From the NCBI GenBank assembly GCA_902543145.1, contig CACBXG010000011.1, positions 1 through 41,647 of the forward strand: DNA of 41,647 nt, read 5' to 3'. Below are positions 1-9,796 of this stretch, one piece after another. Numbering within the stretch: position 1 is the first letter of the stretch; the number at the start of each line of letters is the position of its first letter. This DNA is from an uncultured SAR116 cluster alpha proteobacterium. Lineage in GTDB: Bacteria; Pseudomonadota; Alphaproteobacteria; Puniceispirillales; Marisalimonadaceae. Under the pieces are notes generated by a model, which did no database searches, was not told where the DNA came from, and was given only the letters and a program-made list of their open reading frames with translations. The translations under genes were made by a program, and so were the position numbers.

Positions 1-18
1 AGATAAAGAAATAATATT

Positions 19-1056
19 GTGTCAGATAACTTAATAAGTAAAGTGCTTAAAAATAAAAAATCTTCTGTACCAATCTGGTTTATGCGTCAAGCTGGAAGAC
101 ATATACCCGAATATTTCAAAATTAGAAAAAATGAAAAAAATTTTATTAATTTTTGTTTAAATGAAGATCTAATAATTAAAAGTACAACTTTACCCTTAAA
201 ATATTATGATCTTGACGCTGCTATTATATTTTCAGACATCTTAATGATACCTTGGGCTATGGATAGAAACGTTAAATTTACAAAAAATTTTGGTCCATCT
301 CTGAAACCTATGATTGCAGGTGAAACTAAAATTGTTCGAAATATATGCCTAATCTCTAAACTTGTACCTTTAAAAAACTCAATAAGTTATCTCAGGGAAA
401 AATTACCAAAATCCATTAGTTTAATTGGTTTTGCTGGCGCTCCTTGGACTCTAGCTTGCTATATGATTGAAGGAAGAGGAAGTAAAGATTTCATTAATAC
501 CAGAAAAGCCCTTTGGAGTTCATATGAATGGTTCATGGAGTTAATAGAAACACTTATAGTTTATATTGCCGATAAGTTAGAAATGCAAGCAAGAGCTGGT
601 GCTGATATCTTGATGATATTCGACTCTTGGTCTCATATGATACCTAATACTTTTTTTGATGATTGTGCCATAAGGCCAACGGCTAAAATTGTTGATATTT
701 TAAGATCTCGTAAAATTCTTGTCCCTGTTATTGGGTTTCCATTCAAAGCTGGAGCATCTATTGTAAAATACTCTTTTGAAAGTAAAGTCGATTGTATTGC
801 CTTAGATTGGTCTGTTGATCTTTGTTGGGCAATAAAGTACATTAATAAAAAGGTTGCTTTACAAGGTAATCTCGATCCAGCGTCTCTTATTCCATCTCAT
901 AGTAATCATTTAAGAGAGAATGTATTAACTATTTTAGAGACAATGAAAGACAGAAGATTTATATTTAATGTTGGTCACGGTTTAACTCCAGATTGTAAAA
1001 TTGATAACGTAAAAGAAGTTATTAGTATCGTAAGAAATTATAACATGAAAGTTTAA
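19..1056 (+). CDS. hemE: Uroporphyrinogen decarboxylase
   Basis: Converts uroporphyrinogen III to coproporphyrinogen III in haem synthesis, in the cytoplasm. The 345-residue length is normal for the family. Near the N-terminus FMRQAGRHIPEY (residues 21-32) carries the two substrate-binding arginines (R23, R27). FSDIL (71-75) holds the catalytic aspartate D73, and CYMIEGRGSKDF (147-158) the conserved tyrosine. The C-terminus has the usual FNVGHGL. The start is GTG at 19; too little upstream sequence is present to judge its ribosome binding site. hemJ follows 3 bp after the stop, so the two are probably cotranscribed. In many alphaproteobacteria hemE borders the replication origin, which may lie just left of this window (inference). 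Confidence 0.96.
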   Translation: MSDNLISKVLKNKKSSVPIWFMRQAGRHIPEYFKIRKNEKNFINFCLNEDLIIKSTTLPLKYYDLDAAIIFSDILMIPWAMDRNVKFTKNFGPSLKPMIAGETKIVRNICLISKLVPLKNSISYLREKLPKSISLIGFAGAPWTLACYMIEGRGSKDFINTRKALWSSYEWFMELIETLIVYIADKLEMQARAGADILMIFDSWSHMIPNTFFDDCAIRPTAKIVDILRSRKILVPVIGFPFKAGASIVKYSFESKVDCIALDWSVDLCWAIKYINKKVALQGNLDPASLIPSHSNHLRENVLTILETMKDRRFIFNVGHGLTPDCKIDNVKEVISIVRNYNMKV

Positions 1057-1059
1057 TAT

Positions 1060-1500
1060 TTGTTTTATGAAATAATTAAATCTTTTCATCTTATTTCAAT
1101 AATATCTTGGATGGTAGGATTATTATATTTACCAAGGCTTTATGTGTATCATAATGATACTGAAAATTTAAGTGAAATGGATAATACTTTCCTTGTAATG
1201 GAGTATAGGCTGTTGAATTATATAATGACGCCTGCTCTTGTAGTTACTTATCTTTTAGGTTTAATTTTATTATACGATAATACTTATTATTTAAGTGAAA
1301 ATTATTTTTTAATTAAATTATTATTAGTTTTTTGTTTAACATTATTTCATTACTATTTATATATTCTTTACAAAGATTTTAAAAAAGGTTATAGATTCAA
1401 AAATACAAAATTTTACAGAATAATAAATGAAATCCCTACATTGCTTATGATTTTTATTATTCTTTTAATAATCGTAAAACCAAACCTCCAAATAATCTAA
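1060..1500 (+). CDS. hemJ: Protoporphyrinogen IX oxidase HemJ (UPF0093 membrane protein)
   Basis: Small membrane protein of 146 residues with four hydrophobic segments, matching the HemJ family that oxidises protoporphyrinogen IX to protoporphyrin IX. Diagnostic features are FHLISIISWMVGLLYLPRLY (9-28) with H10, and the third-helix region with K86 and H97; His10 and this Lys are conserved in the family. The start appears to be TTG at 1060, 3 bp after hemE, with no clear Shine-Dalgarno sequence, suggesting translational coupling. Neighbouring hemE supplies the same pathway. rho follows after 21 bp. Confidence 0.9.
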   Translation: MFYEIIKSFHLISIISWMVGLLYLPRLYVYHNDTENLSEMDNTFLVMEYRLLNYIMTPALVVTYLLGLILLYDNTYYLSENYFLIKLLLVFCLTLFHYYLYILYKDFKKGYRFKNTKFYRIINEIPTLLMIFIILLIIVKPNLQII

Positions 1501-1521
1501 ATTCTAATCAAAGAGATTTAA

Positions 1522-2781
1522 ATGCATTTAAAAGACCTTAAAGCAAAAAACCCATCAGATTTATTAACTTATGCTGAGAGTTTAGAAATAGAAAACGCAA
1601 GCACTTTAAGAAAACAAGATATGATGTTTGCCTGTCTAAAAAAACTTGCTGATAATGATATAGCTATATATGGAGATGGAGTACTTGAAGTTTTATCTGA
1701 TGGATTTGGTTTCTTAAGGTCACCTGAATCTAACTACCTTGCAGGACCTGACGATATTTACATTTCTCCAAATCAGGTTAGAAAATTTGGTCTTCGTACA
1801 GGAGATACTGTTGAGGGTCAAATTAGAGCTCCTAAAGATGGCGAAAGATACTTTGCGTTACTTAAAGTTGAAAATATAAACTTTGAATCCCCAGACTCTG
1901 TTCGTCACAGAATAAATTTTGATAATTTAACACCTCTTTATCCTCAAGCTAAAATTAACTTTGAAACTGAATTTGATCCAAACAATAAAGATATTACTAC
2001 TCGTGTTGTAGAAATGGTTGCACCAATGGGCAAAGGACAACGTGGCTTAATTGTAGCGCCACCTAGAACAGGTAAGACAATGATGTTACAGTCAATAGCT
2101 CAAGCAATATCTAAAAATCATCCTGAAATTTATCTTATTGTTTTATTAATTGACGAAAGACCTGAAGAAGTTACAGATATGCAAAGATCTGTTAATGGAG
2201 AAGTTATTAGTTCTACATTTGATGAACCCGCTTCTCGACATGTACAAGTAACCGATATGGTTATAGAAAAAGCCAAGAGACTAGTAGAACACAAACGTGA
2301 TGTAGTTATTTTGTTAGATTCTATAACCAGGTTAGCAAGAGCTTATAACACTGTAATACCGTCTAGTGGTAAAGTTTTAACAGGAGGTGTTGATGCAAAC
2401 GCTCTACAAAGGCCAAAAAGATTCTTTGGTGCAGCAAGAAACATTGAAGATGGAGGCTCATTAACCATTATTGCTACCGCACTGGTTGAAACAGGCTCAA
2501 GAATGGATGAGGTAATTTTTGAAGAATTTAAAGGCACTGGAAACAGCGAGGTAATACTTGACAGAAAATTATCAGACAAACGAACTTTCCCGGCTATTGA
2601 TGTAACTAAGTCAGGCACAAGAAAAGAAGAGCTTTTAGTAGAAAAAGATACATTATCTAGAATGTGGGTTTTGAGAAGAATTTTGATGCAAATGGGACCG
2701 GTAGACGCAATGGATTTTCTCTCAGACAAACTAAAGCAAAGCAAATCTAACGAAGACTTCTTTAGAGCCATGAATAAATAA
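1522..2781 (+). CDS. rho: Transcription termination factor Rho
   Basis: Hexameric RNA-dependent ATPase/helicase that ends transcription of untranslated RNA. The 419 residues match the compact Rho length, without inserts. Order of domains: N-terminal helical domain (1-45), cold-shock-like RNA-binding fold with GFGFLRSP (61-68), then the RecA-like motor with Walker A APPRTGKT (179-186), [12 protein letters not shown] (208-219), and the Q/R loops around [23 protein letters not shown] start at 1522. The 3' end is followed almost at once by a parS site and then mnmE. The hemE-hemJ-rho-mnmE order is a familiar alphaproteobacterial arrangement. Confidence 0.98.
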   Translation: MHLKDLKAKNPSDLLTYAESLEIENASTLRKQDMMFACLKKLADNDIAIYGDGVLEVLSDGFGFLRSPESNYLAGPDDIYISPNQVRKFGLRTGDTVEGQIRAPKDGERYFALLKVENINFESPDSVRHRINFDNLTPLYPQAKINFETEFDPNNKDITTRVVEMVAPMGKGQRGLIVAPPRTGKTMMLQSIAQAISKNHPEIYLIVLLIDERPEEVTDMQRSVNGEVISSTFDEPASRHVQVTDMVIEKAKRLVEHKRDVVILLDSITRLARAYNTVIPSSGKVLTGGVDANALQRPKRFFGAARNIEDGGSLTIIATALVETGSRMDEVIFEEFKGTGNSEVILDRKLSDKRTFPAIDVTKSGTRKEELLVEKDTLSRMWVLRRILMQMGPVDAMDFLSDKLKQSKSNEDFFRAMNK

Positions 2782-2783
2782 TA

Positions 2784-2799
2784 TGTTTCACGTGAAACA
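2784..2799. promoter_or_regulatory. parS: parS centromere site 1 (ParB binding)
   Basis: TGTTTCACGTGAAACA is a perfect match to the 16-bp consensus parS palindrome, extended by A/T to an 18-bp perfect palindrome (2783-2800). It lies 2 bp after the rho stop, in the short gap before mnmE. ParB, encoded 4.6 kb away, should nucleate here, load as a CTP clamp and spread, and ParA should move the complex. A second identical copy lies at 6040. Confidence 0.97.
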
Positions 2800-2820
2800 T
2801 TTTTAAAAAAGAACAAAAAT

Positions 2821-4119
2821 TTGGATACAATTTTTTCCTCAGCTTCAAACTCACAAAAAAGCGCAATTAAAGTTTTCAGGGTTTCTGGAAGCAAAACAAA
2901 AAAAATACCAAAAATTTTCTCATTTAAGCCAACTCCACCTCGCGTTGCGTCTCTTAGAAAAATTTATGATCAAAATCATAAAATCATCGATAATGCTCTA
3001 ATTATATATTTTCCTGGCCCAAACACTGTAACAGGGGAGGATGTTATAGAGCTTCACATTCATGGAAGCATAGTGATTGAGAAAAAGATATATGATGTTC
3101 TAACTAAATTAAAAGGATTTCGAATAGCTGCTAGAGGAGAGTTTACGAAGAGGGCATTTTTAAATGGTATTTTAGACTTAACTCAAGCGGAGGGTTTAAA
3201 TGACTTAATAAATTCAGAAACAGAAAATCAACACAAGTTATCTATGTCACAGTATGAAGGTGTTCTATCAAAAAAAATATATTCATGGAGGGACGAAGTT
3301 ATTTGGCTATTGTCAAAGTTAGAAGCTCTTATTGATTTTTCAGACGAGGAGCTTCCTAAAGAATTAGAACAAACTTTTAATTTAAAAGTATTAAAAATAT
3401 TAAGAGATATGAAGAAGTCTCTAAAATATAGCAATTATGGAGAAAGAATAAGGAATGGCTTTGTCATAACTATTTTGGGTCGTCCAAATGTTGGAAAAAG
3501 TTCACTTATAAATTATTTATCAGATAAAAAGGCAGCTATTGTAACTGATGAAGCTGGTACAACAAGAGATATTATAGAAGTTATCATGGATTTTGAAGGG
3601 TTTCCAGTTATTTTAAACGATACCGCTGGCATAAGAAGCACAAAATCTGAAGCAGAAAGAATTGGAATTAAGAGAGCCATAGAAAAAGCTGAATTATCTG
3701 ATATAATACTTATTTTGTCTGACAATGAAGATTTTACCTACCCTGAAATTAAATCAACATGTAAAAAAATTTTAGTACACACTAAATCAGATATTAAAAT
3801 ATTACCAAATAAAGGTATCCTTAATATTTCTATTAAAGACAATATAGGTATTGATAAACTAATCAAAGTAATTGTTAGCCATCTTAAGTCTTTGGCCCCT
3901 AAACAAGATGCTCTACTTACAAGAAAAAGGCATATAGAGGCAATAAAAAGATCTATATATGCCTTAAATGATATGCAGAAATTTGATCTTAATGTAAATC
4001 CTGAAATAGCATCCGAGAATTTAAGAATAGTTGCGAAAGAAATTGGAAGCATGACAAATATAATTGACGTAGAAGAAATTTTAGATGATATATTCAGTAG
4101 TTTTTGCATTGGTAAATAA
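2821..4119 (+). CDS. mnmE: tRNA modification GTPase MnmE
   Basis: GTPase that, with MnmG, installs the (carboxymethyl)aminomethyl group on wobble U34 of certain tRNAs. It has 432 residues. The N-terminal tetrahydrofolate-binding domain includes FPGPNTVTGEDVIELHIHGS (64-83). The G domain shows G1 GRPNVGKSS (220-228), G2 GTTRD (246-250), G3 DTAG (267-270) and a TKSD G4. The family's C-terminal CIGK motif closes the protein (C429). Start is TTG at 2821, with the first residues MDTIF typical of the family. mnmG, its obligate partner, follows directly. Two long antisense ORFs over this gene are shadows. Confidence 0.97.
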   Translation: MDTIFSSASNSQKSAIKVFRVSGSKTKKIPKIFSFKPTPPRVASLRKIYDQNHKIIDNALIIYFPGPNTVTGEDVIELHIHGSIVIEKKIYDVLTKLKGFRIAARGEFTKRAFLNGILDLTQAEGLNDLINSETENQHKLSMSQYEGVLSKKIYSWRDEVIWLLSKLEALIDFSDEELPKELEQTFNLKVLKILRDMKKSLKYSNYGERIRNGFVITILGRPNVGKSSLINYLSDKKAAIVTDEAGTTRDIIEVIMDFEGFPVILNDTAGIRSTKSEAERIGIKRAIEKAELSDIILILSDNEDFTYPEIKSTCKKILVHTKSDIKILPNKGILNISIKDNIGIDKLIKVIVSHLKSLAPKQDALLTRKRHIEAIKRSIYALNDMQKFDLNVNPEIASENLRIVAKEIGSMTNIIDVEEILDDIFSSFCIGK

Positions 4120-4134
4120 ATCTTGATTAGAAAC

Positions 4135-6009
4135 ATGAAAAATTTTGATGTAGTAGTAATTGGAGGGGGGCATGCTGGCGTTGAAGCAGCAATGGCTTCG
4201 TCAAGAATGGGGGCTAAAACTGTTTTAGTCACTATGAAAATTGAAACTATTGGTGAAATGTCATGTAATCCAGCAATAGGTGGCTTAGGAAAGGGTCATC
4301 TTGTACGTGAAATTGATGCACTTGATGGCATCATGGCCAAGGCTATAGACGTTTCTGGTATCCAATTTAGAATGCTTAACCGCTCTAGAGGACCAGCAGT
4401 TCATGGGCCAAGATCTCAGGCAGATCGCAAACTATACAAAAAAGCTATTTTAAATTTGTTGGAAGCACATGAAAACTTAACAATATTAGAGGGAACAGTA
4501 AAAGACCTTACTATCAACAATGGTATAATTAAAGATGTTGTATTAGATAATGATAATATAATAAAAGCCAAATCAGTAGTGTTAACAACAGGAACATTCT
4601 TGGGAGGAGTTATTCATATTGGAAATGAAAGAATTCCAGCAGGTAGAATAGGAGATGAGCCTTCTAACCATTTGTCAAAAAAAATTAGAGAATTAAAATT
4701 ACCATTTGGTAGGCTTAAAACTGGAACACCTCCTAGATTAATTAAAAGTACTATTAATTGGAATAAAGTTGAAATGCAGTATGCAGACAATGATCCAATA
4801 CCTTTCTCGTATATGACTAAGAAAATAATTGTACAACAAATTCAATGTGGCATTACAAGAACAAACGCAAACACGCATAAAATAATATCTGATAATATAA
4901 GCTTGTCTCCAGTGTATTCTGGATCAATTCAAGGGTCTGGACCTAGATATTGTCCGAGTATAGAAGACAAAGTTACTAGATTTAGTGAAAAAAATTCACA
5001 TCAAATTTTTCTTGAGCCCGAAGGTCTTGATAGCCAATTAGTCTATCCTAATGGTATATCAACAAGCTTACCAAAAAAAATTCAGAACGAATTTTTGAAA
5101 ACAATTCCTGGATTAGAAACTGCCATTATAAAACAGCATGGTTATGCAATTGAATATGACTATATGGACCCAAGAGCTTTAAAAGACACCCTAGAGACAA
5201 AAAAAATTAAAGGCCTTTTTTTTGCTGGCCAGATAAATGGCACAACTGGATATGAAGAAGCTGCGGCACAGGGACTAATTGCAGGAATAAACGCTACAAT
5301 AAATCTTAACAATAATCCTAAATGGTTTACTCTTGACAGATCAGAGGCATATATAGGAGTCATGATTGACGACTTGATAAATAGAGGAGCGCCTGAGCCT
5401 TACAGAATGTTTACATCTAGGGCAGAGTTTAGGTTACTTCTAAGGTCTGACAACGCTGACCAGAGGCTGACGGACAAAGGAATAAAATTTGGCATAATTG
5501 GTCCAAAAAGACAAGAATCTTGGGAAAAAAAGAAAGATAATTTAAAATATTCTTATAGAATTATAGACGATTTATTTGCAAAGCCCAGCTTGTTAAAAAA
5601 ATACAATTTACCAAGTACAAGAACAGGAAACCCAAGGTCACCAAAAGATATTCTATCCTCTGGAACTTACCAAATAAAAGATCTTTATGAAATTTGGCCA
5701 GATTTAAAAATGATTCCAAATGAATTACACTCACAAATACAAACTGATTGTATTTATAATGTATATCTTAAAAGACAGCAAGAAGACATAAAAATTTATA
5801 GACAGGAAAACAAAACCAGAATTCCTACAAATTTTGATTTTAACCTTATAAAGGGGTTGTCAAATGAAATAAAAGATATCTTGAAACAAAACAAACCAAG
5901 CACCGTTGCTCAAGCATCTAACCTTCCAGGTTTTACTCCAACAGCTACCTTGTTACTCCTTAGGTATTTAAAAAGAGAAAAAAAATATAAAGTTGCTAAC
6001 GAACAATAA
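4135..6009 (+). CDS. mnmG: tRNA uridine 5-carboxymethylaminomethyl modification enzyme MnmG (GidA)
   Basis: FAD-dependent partner of MnmE in wobble uridine modification. About 624 residues, the normal size. The FAD-binding [10 protein letters not shown] motif lies at residues 9-18, followed by [19 protein letters not shown] with the conserved cysteine. [18 protein letters not shown] and [20 protein letters not shown] are typical C-terminal half motifs. I chose ATG at 4135; an in-frame TTG at 4123 would add four residues before the FAD fold. The 3' end overlaps the probable rsmG start by 17 bp. Confidence 0.96.
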   Translation: MKNFDVVVIGGGHAGVEAAMASSRMGAKTVLVTMKIETIGEMSCNPAIGGLGKGHLVREIDALDGIMAKAIDVSGIQFRMLNRSRGPAVHGPRSQADRKLYKKAILNLLEAHENLTILEGTVKDLTINNGIIKDVVLDNDNIIKAKSVVLTTGTFLGGVIHIGNERIPAGRIGDEPSNHLSKKIRELKLPFGRLKTGTPPRLIKSTINWNKVEMQYADNDPIPFSYMTKKIIVQQIQCGITRTNANTHKIISDNISLSPVYSGSIQGSGPRYCPSIEDKVTRFSEKNSHQIFLEPEGLDSQLVYPNGISTSLPKKIQNEFLKTIPGLETAIIKQHGYAIEYDYMDPRALKDTLETKKIKGLFFAGQINGTTGYEEAAAQGLIAGINATINLNNNPKWFTLDRSEAYIGVMIDDLINRGAPEPYRMFTSRAEFRLLLRSDNADQRLTDKGIKFGIIGPKRQESWEKKKDNLKYSYRIIDDLFAKPSLLKKYNLPSTRTGNPRSPKDILSSGTYQIKDLYEIWPDLKMIPNELHSQIQTDCIYNVYLKRQQEDIKIYRQENKTRIPTNFDFNLIKGLSNEIKDILKQNKPSTVAQASNLPGFTPTATLLLLRYLKREKKYKVANEQ

Positions 6010-6652
6010 TATTTATGATAAATTTTGCTCACATGTATTTGTTTCACGTGAAACATATGAAAAATTATGTGTGTTTCATAAAATTCTTATTAAGTGGCAA
6101 AATTCAATAAATTTAATAAGTAAAAGTACCGTAAAAAGTATTTGGGAAAGGCATTTTTTAGACTCAGCACAATTATATAAGTTTGTTACAGATATAGAAG
6201 GTAACATAATAGACTTTGGTTCTGGGGCGGGCTTCCCGGGTTTGGTGCTTGCAATAATGGGTAAAAAAAACATCCATCTTGTTGAATCAGACTATAAGAA
6301 GTGTGTGTTTTTAAAAGAAATTGCAATGTTAACAGAAACAGATATAACTATACATAATTGTAGAATCGAGAATTTGAGCTTCATAAATGTTGATTTAATT
6401 ACTTGCAGAGCATTGGCGCCATTAAGCAAGCTGATTGATTATGTAGAGATTTTCATGAACAAATCATTGAGAGAAAAACAAAAATTTCCTAAGCTTCTGT
6501 TTTTAAAGGGAAAATCATATTATTCTGAAATTTTGGAATTAAGAAATAATAGAAAAATTAGTTTCAAAGAGTACCCTTCGATAACAGATGTACATGGTAA
6601 AATTTTATACATAAATAAAGTAGATGTGTTAGATATTAAATATGACAAATAA
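5993..6652 (+). CDS. rsmG: 16S rRNA (guanine-527-N7)-methyltransferase RsmG
   Basis: Methylates G527 of 16S rRNA with SAM. 219 residues. NLISKST (40-46) and WERHFLDS (51-58) are family motifs, and the SAM-binding glycine loop is [12 protein letters not shown] (72-83). The best start is TTG at 5993, inside the mnmG 3' end; no ATG lies ahead of the conserved region. Residues 17-21 (VSRET) are encoded by a perfect parS palindrome, so this gene's N-terminus carries a centromere site. parA begins inside the last codons (11-bp overlap), implying an mnmG-rsmG-parA-parB operon. Confidence 0.94.
   Translation: MLTNNNIYDKFCSHVFVSRETYEKLCVFHKILIKWQNSINLISKSTVKSIWERHFLDSAQLYKFVTDIEGNIIDFGSGAGFPGLVLAIMGKKNIHLVESDYKKCVFLKEIAMLTETDITIHNCRIENLSFINVDLITCRALAPLSKLIDYVEIFMNKSLREKQKFPKLLFLKGKSYYSEILELRNNRKISFKEYPSITDVHGKILYINKVDVLDIKYDK
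6040..6055. promoter_or_regulatory. parS: parS centromere site 2, inside rsmG
   Basis: A second perfect TGTTTCACGTGAAACA, 3256 bp from the first and within the coding sequence of rsmG, where it encodes VSRET. Two identical 16-mers in a few kb beside parAB cannot reasonably be chance. It is expected to bind ParB. Confidence 0.97.
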
Positions 6653-7427
6653 AGTTACGCAAATAATTGCTATTGCAAATCAAAAGGGTGGTGTAGGAAA
6701 AACTACTACTGTAATAAATTTGGCAACAGCCATGGCAGCCTGTGATAAAAAAACACTTATCATTGATGCTGATCCACAAGGAAATGCTAGTACTGGCTTT
6801 GGCATAAAATATGATCAAAGAGATAAAGATTTATACTCTATAATTTGCGGTAAAGAAAATATTAATGTTTCAATTAAAAAAACTATGATTCCAAAGTTAG
6901 ATATTATTCCTACATCACCAGATCTTTCAGTTCTTGAACAAGAATTAGTTGATGTTAAGAACAGAGAATTTAAGATTCGTGATTTAATCACAGAAATTAG
7001 TGAGTTTTACGATTACATATTCATTGATTGCCCACCTTCTCTAGGTTTGCTTACATTGAATGCCTTATGTGCAGCAAGAAGTTTAATTGTACCACTTCAA
7101 ACAGAATTTTATGCATTGGAAGGCTTAACACAACTCATGAAAACATTGGAGTCAATTAAAAATAATTTTAATAATAAAATTATTCTTCAAGGTATACTCC
7201 TAACTATGTATGATAAAAGAAATAAAATATGTGAAATGGTATCAAATGACGTTAAAAATCATTTTAATGATAAAGTTTTTAAAACTGTAATTCCAAGAAA
7301 TGTTAGAGTTTCTGAAGCACCTAGTTATGGCCAGCCAGTATTGATGTATGATATTTCATGTCCGGGATCTCAAGCATATGCTTCACTAGCAGGTGAAATC
7401 ATTAATCAAGAGAAAGATCTAAAATGA
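6642..7427 (+). CDS. parA: Chromosome partitioning ATPase ParA (Soj family)
   Basis: ATP-dependent, DNA-bound dimer that moves ParB-parS complexes. 261 residues. Deviant Walker A KGGVGKTT (15-22), Walker A' IDADPQGNAST (41-51) and Walker B region IDCPPSLGLLTLNA are all intact. There is no N-terminal HTH domain, so this is the short chromosomal type. ATG start at 6642 overlaps rsmG by 11 bp; the stop overlaps the parB start by 4 bp (ATGA), indicating coupled translation. Confidence 0.97.
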   Translation: MTNKVTQIIAIANQKGGVGKTTTVINLATAMAACDKKTLIIDADPQGNASTGFGIKYDQRDKDLYSIICGKENINVSIKKTMIPKLDIIPTSPDLSVLEQELVDVKNREFKIRDLITEISEFYDYIFIDCPPSLGLLTLNALCAARSLIVPLQTEFYALEGLTQLMKTLESIKNNFNNKIILQGILLTMYDKRNKICEMVSNDVKNHFNDKVFKTVIPRNVRVSEAPSYGQPVLMYDISCPGSQAYASLAGEIINQEKDLK

Positions 7428-8281
7428 AACAAAAGAAAAGTGCCAAACCTATTGGCCTTGGAAGTGGCCTTTCAAGTCTTTTAGGTACAGAAGTAGAAAA
7501 AAAGACTGACAATTATAAAATGGTACCAATAGAATTTATCAAACCTGGACCATGGCAACCAAGAAAAATTTTTGATAAAGAGGAACTAGAGTCTTTATCA
7601 AATTCAATAAAAAAACAGGGCATAATCCAACCTGTAATATTAAAAGCTAACGGTACAATTAAAAATGAATATTTTATAATTGCTGGCGAAAGAAGGTGGA
7701 GAGCATGTCAACTAGCAAACACACATGAAATTCCTGCTATTATAAGAGATGATATAAATGATGAAAAAATTGCTGAATTATCTTTAGTTGAAAATATTCA
7801 AAGATCTGAATTAAATCCTATTGAAGAAGCAGAAGGGTATCAATCTCTTCTTAGTAATTATAATTATACTCAAGAAGACATTTCAAAAGCAGTTGGAAAA
7901 TCTAGGTCTTATATTGGTAATATTATAAGATTATTATCATTGTCAGTTAAGGCTAAAGAATTGCTAATACAAAAAAAACTTACTATTGGTCAAGTCCGAC
8001 CACTAATAGGACACAAAGATGCTGACATTTATTTAGAAATAATATTAAAAAACAGACTTAATTCTAGAGACATTGAAAAACTCATAAAAAAAGGAAATAT
8101 AAAGTCTCTCAAAAACAAAGTTAAAAATATAGATATCATTAATTTAGAAAAAGAATTAACAGAAATAACAGGATTAGTAATAAATATTGATTTTGATAGT
8201 TTAAAAAAAACTGGAACCATAAAGCTAGAATGTAAAAATTTAGAAGAATTTAACTTTATAATTGAAAAATTTAAGAATTAA
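7424..8281 (+). CDS. parB: Chromosome partitioning protein ParB (CTPase, parS-binding)
   Basis: Binds parS and spreads as a CTP-dependent clamp. 285 residues. The N-terminal GLGSGLSSLLG (11-21) resembles the ParA-stimulating peptide of the family. The CTP-binding core has GERRWRA (88-94) and ENIQR (123-127); an HTH follows near 150-172 (TQEDISKAVGKSRSYIGNII), then a linker and C-terminal dimerisation region. Convergent with holA, overlapping it by 11 bp (8271-8281). Confidence 0.96.
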   Translation: MKQKKSAKPIGLGSGLSSLLGTEVEKKTDNYKMVPIEFIKPGPWQPRKIFDKEELESLSNSIKKQGIIQPVILKANGTIKNEYFIIAGERRWRACQLANTHEIPAIIRDDINDEKIAELSLVENIQRSELNPIEEAEGYQSLLSNYNYTQEDISKAVGKSRSYIGNIIRLLSLSVKAKELLIQKKLTIGQVRPLIGHKDADIYLEIILKNRLNSRDIEKLIKKGNIKSLKNKVKNIDIINLEKELTEITGLVINIDFDSLKKTGTIKLECKNLEEFNFIIEKFKN

Positions 8282-9311
8282 TTTTATTTCTTGCAAGAAC
8301 AGATGTTGACAATATGAACTGCGATAAAAGAGTTTTTTCTATTGTATGATTTAATTTACATTTTAGTTCAAGATCAATTAAGCGATTTAATATAATATTA
8401 ATTAATTTTAAATTCCACACCTTGCATTGAAAAATTACAAAATCTTTTTTTTTAAAGAAAATTGGTGGTTTAATACTTTCAATAACATTCTTCAAATTTT
8501 TGTTTTTTTCGATAAGTAATAAAACTTTTTCAATTAATTTAAAATGATTAAAGAACATCCTTATTAGAGTTATACTTGTTGTTTGATTTTCATAAATATT
8601 TTCGAAAATAGTTATAGCTTCTTTGGGATTACCGTTTGAACAATTTTCAATAATTTTATTTAAATCAATATCATTGTTTCTTGAAATGAGAGAAAAAATC
8701 ATTTCTTCAGTAACGTTTTTGTTTTTTGTTAAAAAGATATCTAGTTTTTCAAACTCCATTTCATTAGTTAGTGAATTTTCACTAAATTTAAGAATTAAAT
8801 TTTTTACAAAATCTTCTTTAAAACTAACTTTATGTTTAAGAAATAAATCAGATAATTTAGACTGAATATTATTTATTTTTACTTCATAACAAGGAACTAG
8901 AATAGCATTATTTAAATTTTGAAAGTATTTTATAAAAGAATTTACTTTTAGATTTGTGGCTTTTATTAAAAGTAAATAATTTACATTCTTAGTTTTTACA
9001 CTTTCTAAAATAATACCTTCTAGGTTTTTACTAATAGAAATGTGCGTTAAATCTAAAAGTATGGATCTCTTTTCCGAAAAAACACTTAAGGTATTTATAT
9101 TGTCATGAAGTATTGTAGGATTATCTTTGAAATCATTACCGTCTATTTTTGATACACTGAACGGATCATTTGTATCTATTTTGAGAAGATCTAAAGTTTT
9201 TTTATATAAAAGCTCAACTAAGCCAATGTTGGTACCATGCAAAAAAATTATGTTAATGTTTTCAACGTTGTTTTTTAAATTGTGTTCATAAAATAAAGGA
9301 TCTATTTTCAA
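8271..9311 (-). CDS. holA: DNA polymerase III subunit delta
   Basis: Clamp-loader subunit that opens the beta clamp. 346 residues. Sequence is divergent but keeps the family pattern: an N-terminal FLHGTN stretch (the P-loop-like region without a full Walker motif), then EKRSILLDLTH, and a long helical C-terminal collar domain. Length matches the family. ATG start at 9311 overlaps the lptE stop by 4 bp. Position next to lptE and leuS is the standard alphaproteobacterial order and supports the call. Confidence 0.85.
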   Translation of the reverse strand: MKIDPLFYEHNLKNNVENINIIFLHGTNIGLVELLYKKTLDLLKIDTNDPFSVSKIDGNDFKDNPTILHDNINTLSVFSEKRSILLDLTHISISKNLEGIILESVKTKNVNYLLLIKATNLKVNSFIKYFQNLNNAILVPCYEVKINNIQSKLSDLFLKHKVSFKEDFVKNLILKFSENSLTNEMEFEKLDIFLTKNKNVTEEMIFSLISRNNDIDLNKIIENCSNGNPKEAITIFENIYENQTTSITLIRMFFNHFKLIEKVLLLIEKNKNLKNVIESIKPPIFFKKKDFVIFQCKVWNLKLINIILNRLIDLELKCKLNHTIEKTLLSQFILSTSVLARNKINS

Positions 9312-9784
9312 TTTAATCTTCCTATAATAATCTTAATATTTTTATAAAGAGATTTTGCCGAGCTTATTGTTAATCTTTCTTTAATGTGATTGATGCTTTT
9401 TTCTTGAGAATAAAGAGAATTTGATGAAGAGCTCAAAGCTGGAAAAGTATTTATGAAACCAGATTTTACGGCATTTGTATTTTTATTTATTAATTGATAA
9501 TCTATCCTAGCTTTTGTTGATTTTAGAATATTTTGACCACCGACAGATAAAGTGTTTGTAGTTTCAAATGTTATTTTTGCATTAAGAATATATTTTACAT
9601 TATTATTAGTAACATAAAAAAAACGTTTTAAATTTTCTTTAAAATATAAGTTGTACTTATCTTTAGGTGTCTGAATTTTAATTGAAAAGTTATTAATTTT
9701 TTCAACTTTATCGAAATTACTTAGAGTGCAGCCTGAAATTAAAATAATTAAACTTATAAAAAATAATTTTTTCAAAATAAACAT
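9308..9784 (-). CDS. lptE: LPS-assembly lipoprotein LptE
   Basis: 158-residue lipoprotein. Residues 1-18 form a signal peptide ending in the lipobox ISGC (16-19), so it should be anchored in the outer membrane, where LptE plugs the LptD barrel that inserts LPS. Sequence identity is low, as is usual for this family; the call rests on the lipobox, the size, a predicted alpha/beta make-up and the leuS-lptE-holA order. ATG start at 9784, 12 bp after leuS. Confidence 0.8.
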   Translation of the reverse strand: MFILKKLFFISLIILISGCTLSNFDKVEKINNFSIKIQTPKDKYNLYFKENLKRFFYVTNNNVKYILNAKITFETTNTLSVGGQNILKSTKARIDYQLINKNTNAVKSGFINTFPALSSSSNSLYSQEKSINHIKERLTISSAKSLYKNIKIIIGRLN

Positions 9785-9796
9785 TTTATGCTCAAT

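Noticed and set aside
2343-2894. 183-codon antisense ORF over the rho 3' end and mnmE start, containing VSRET
   Set aside because: It lies opposite two clear genes; VSRET appears only because the parS palindrome reads the same on both strands.
3738-4232. 164-codon antisense ORF over mnmE/mnmG
   Set aside because: Shadow of two well-supported genes, with no family motif or ribosome site.
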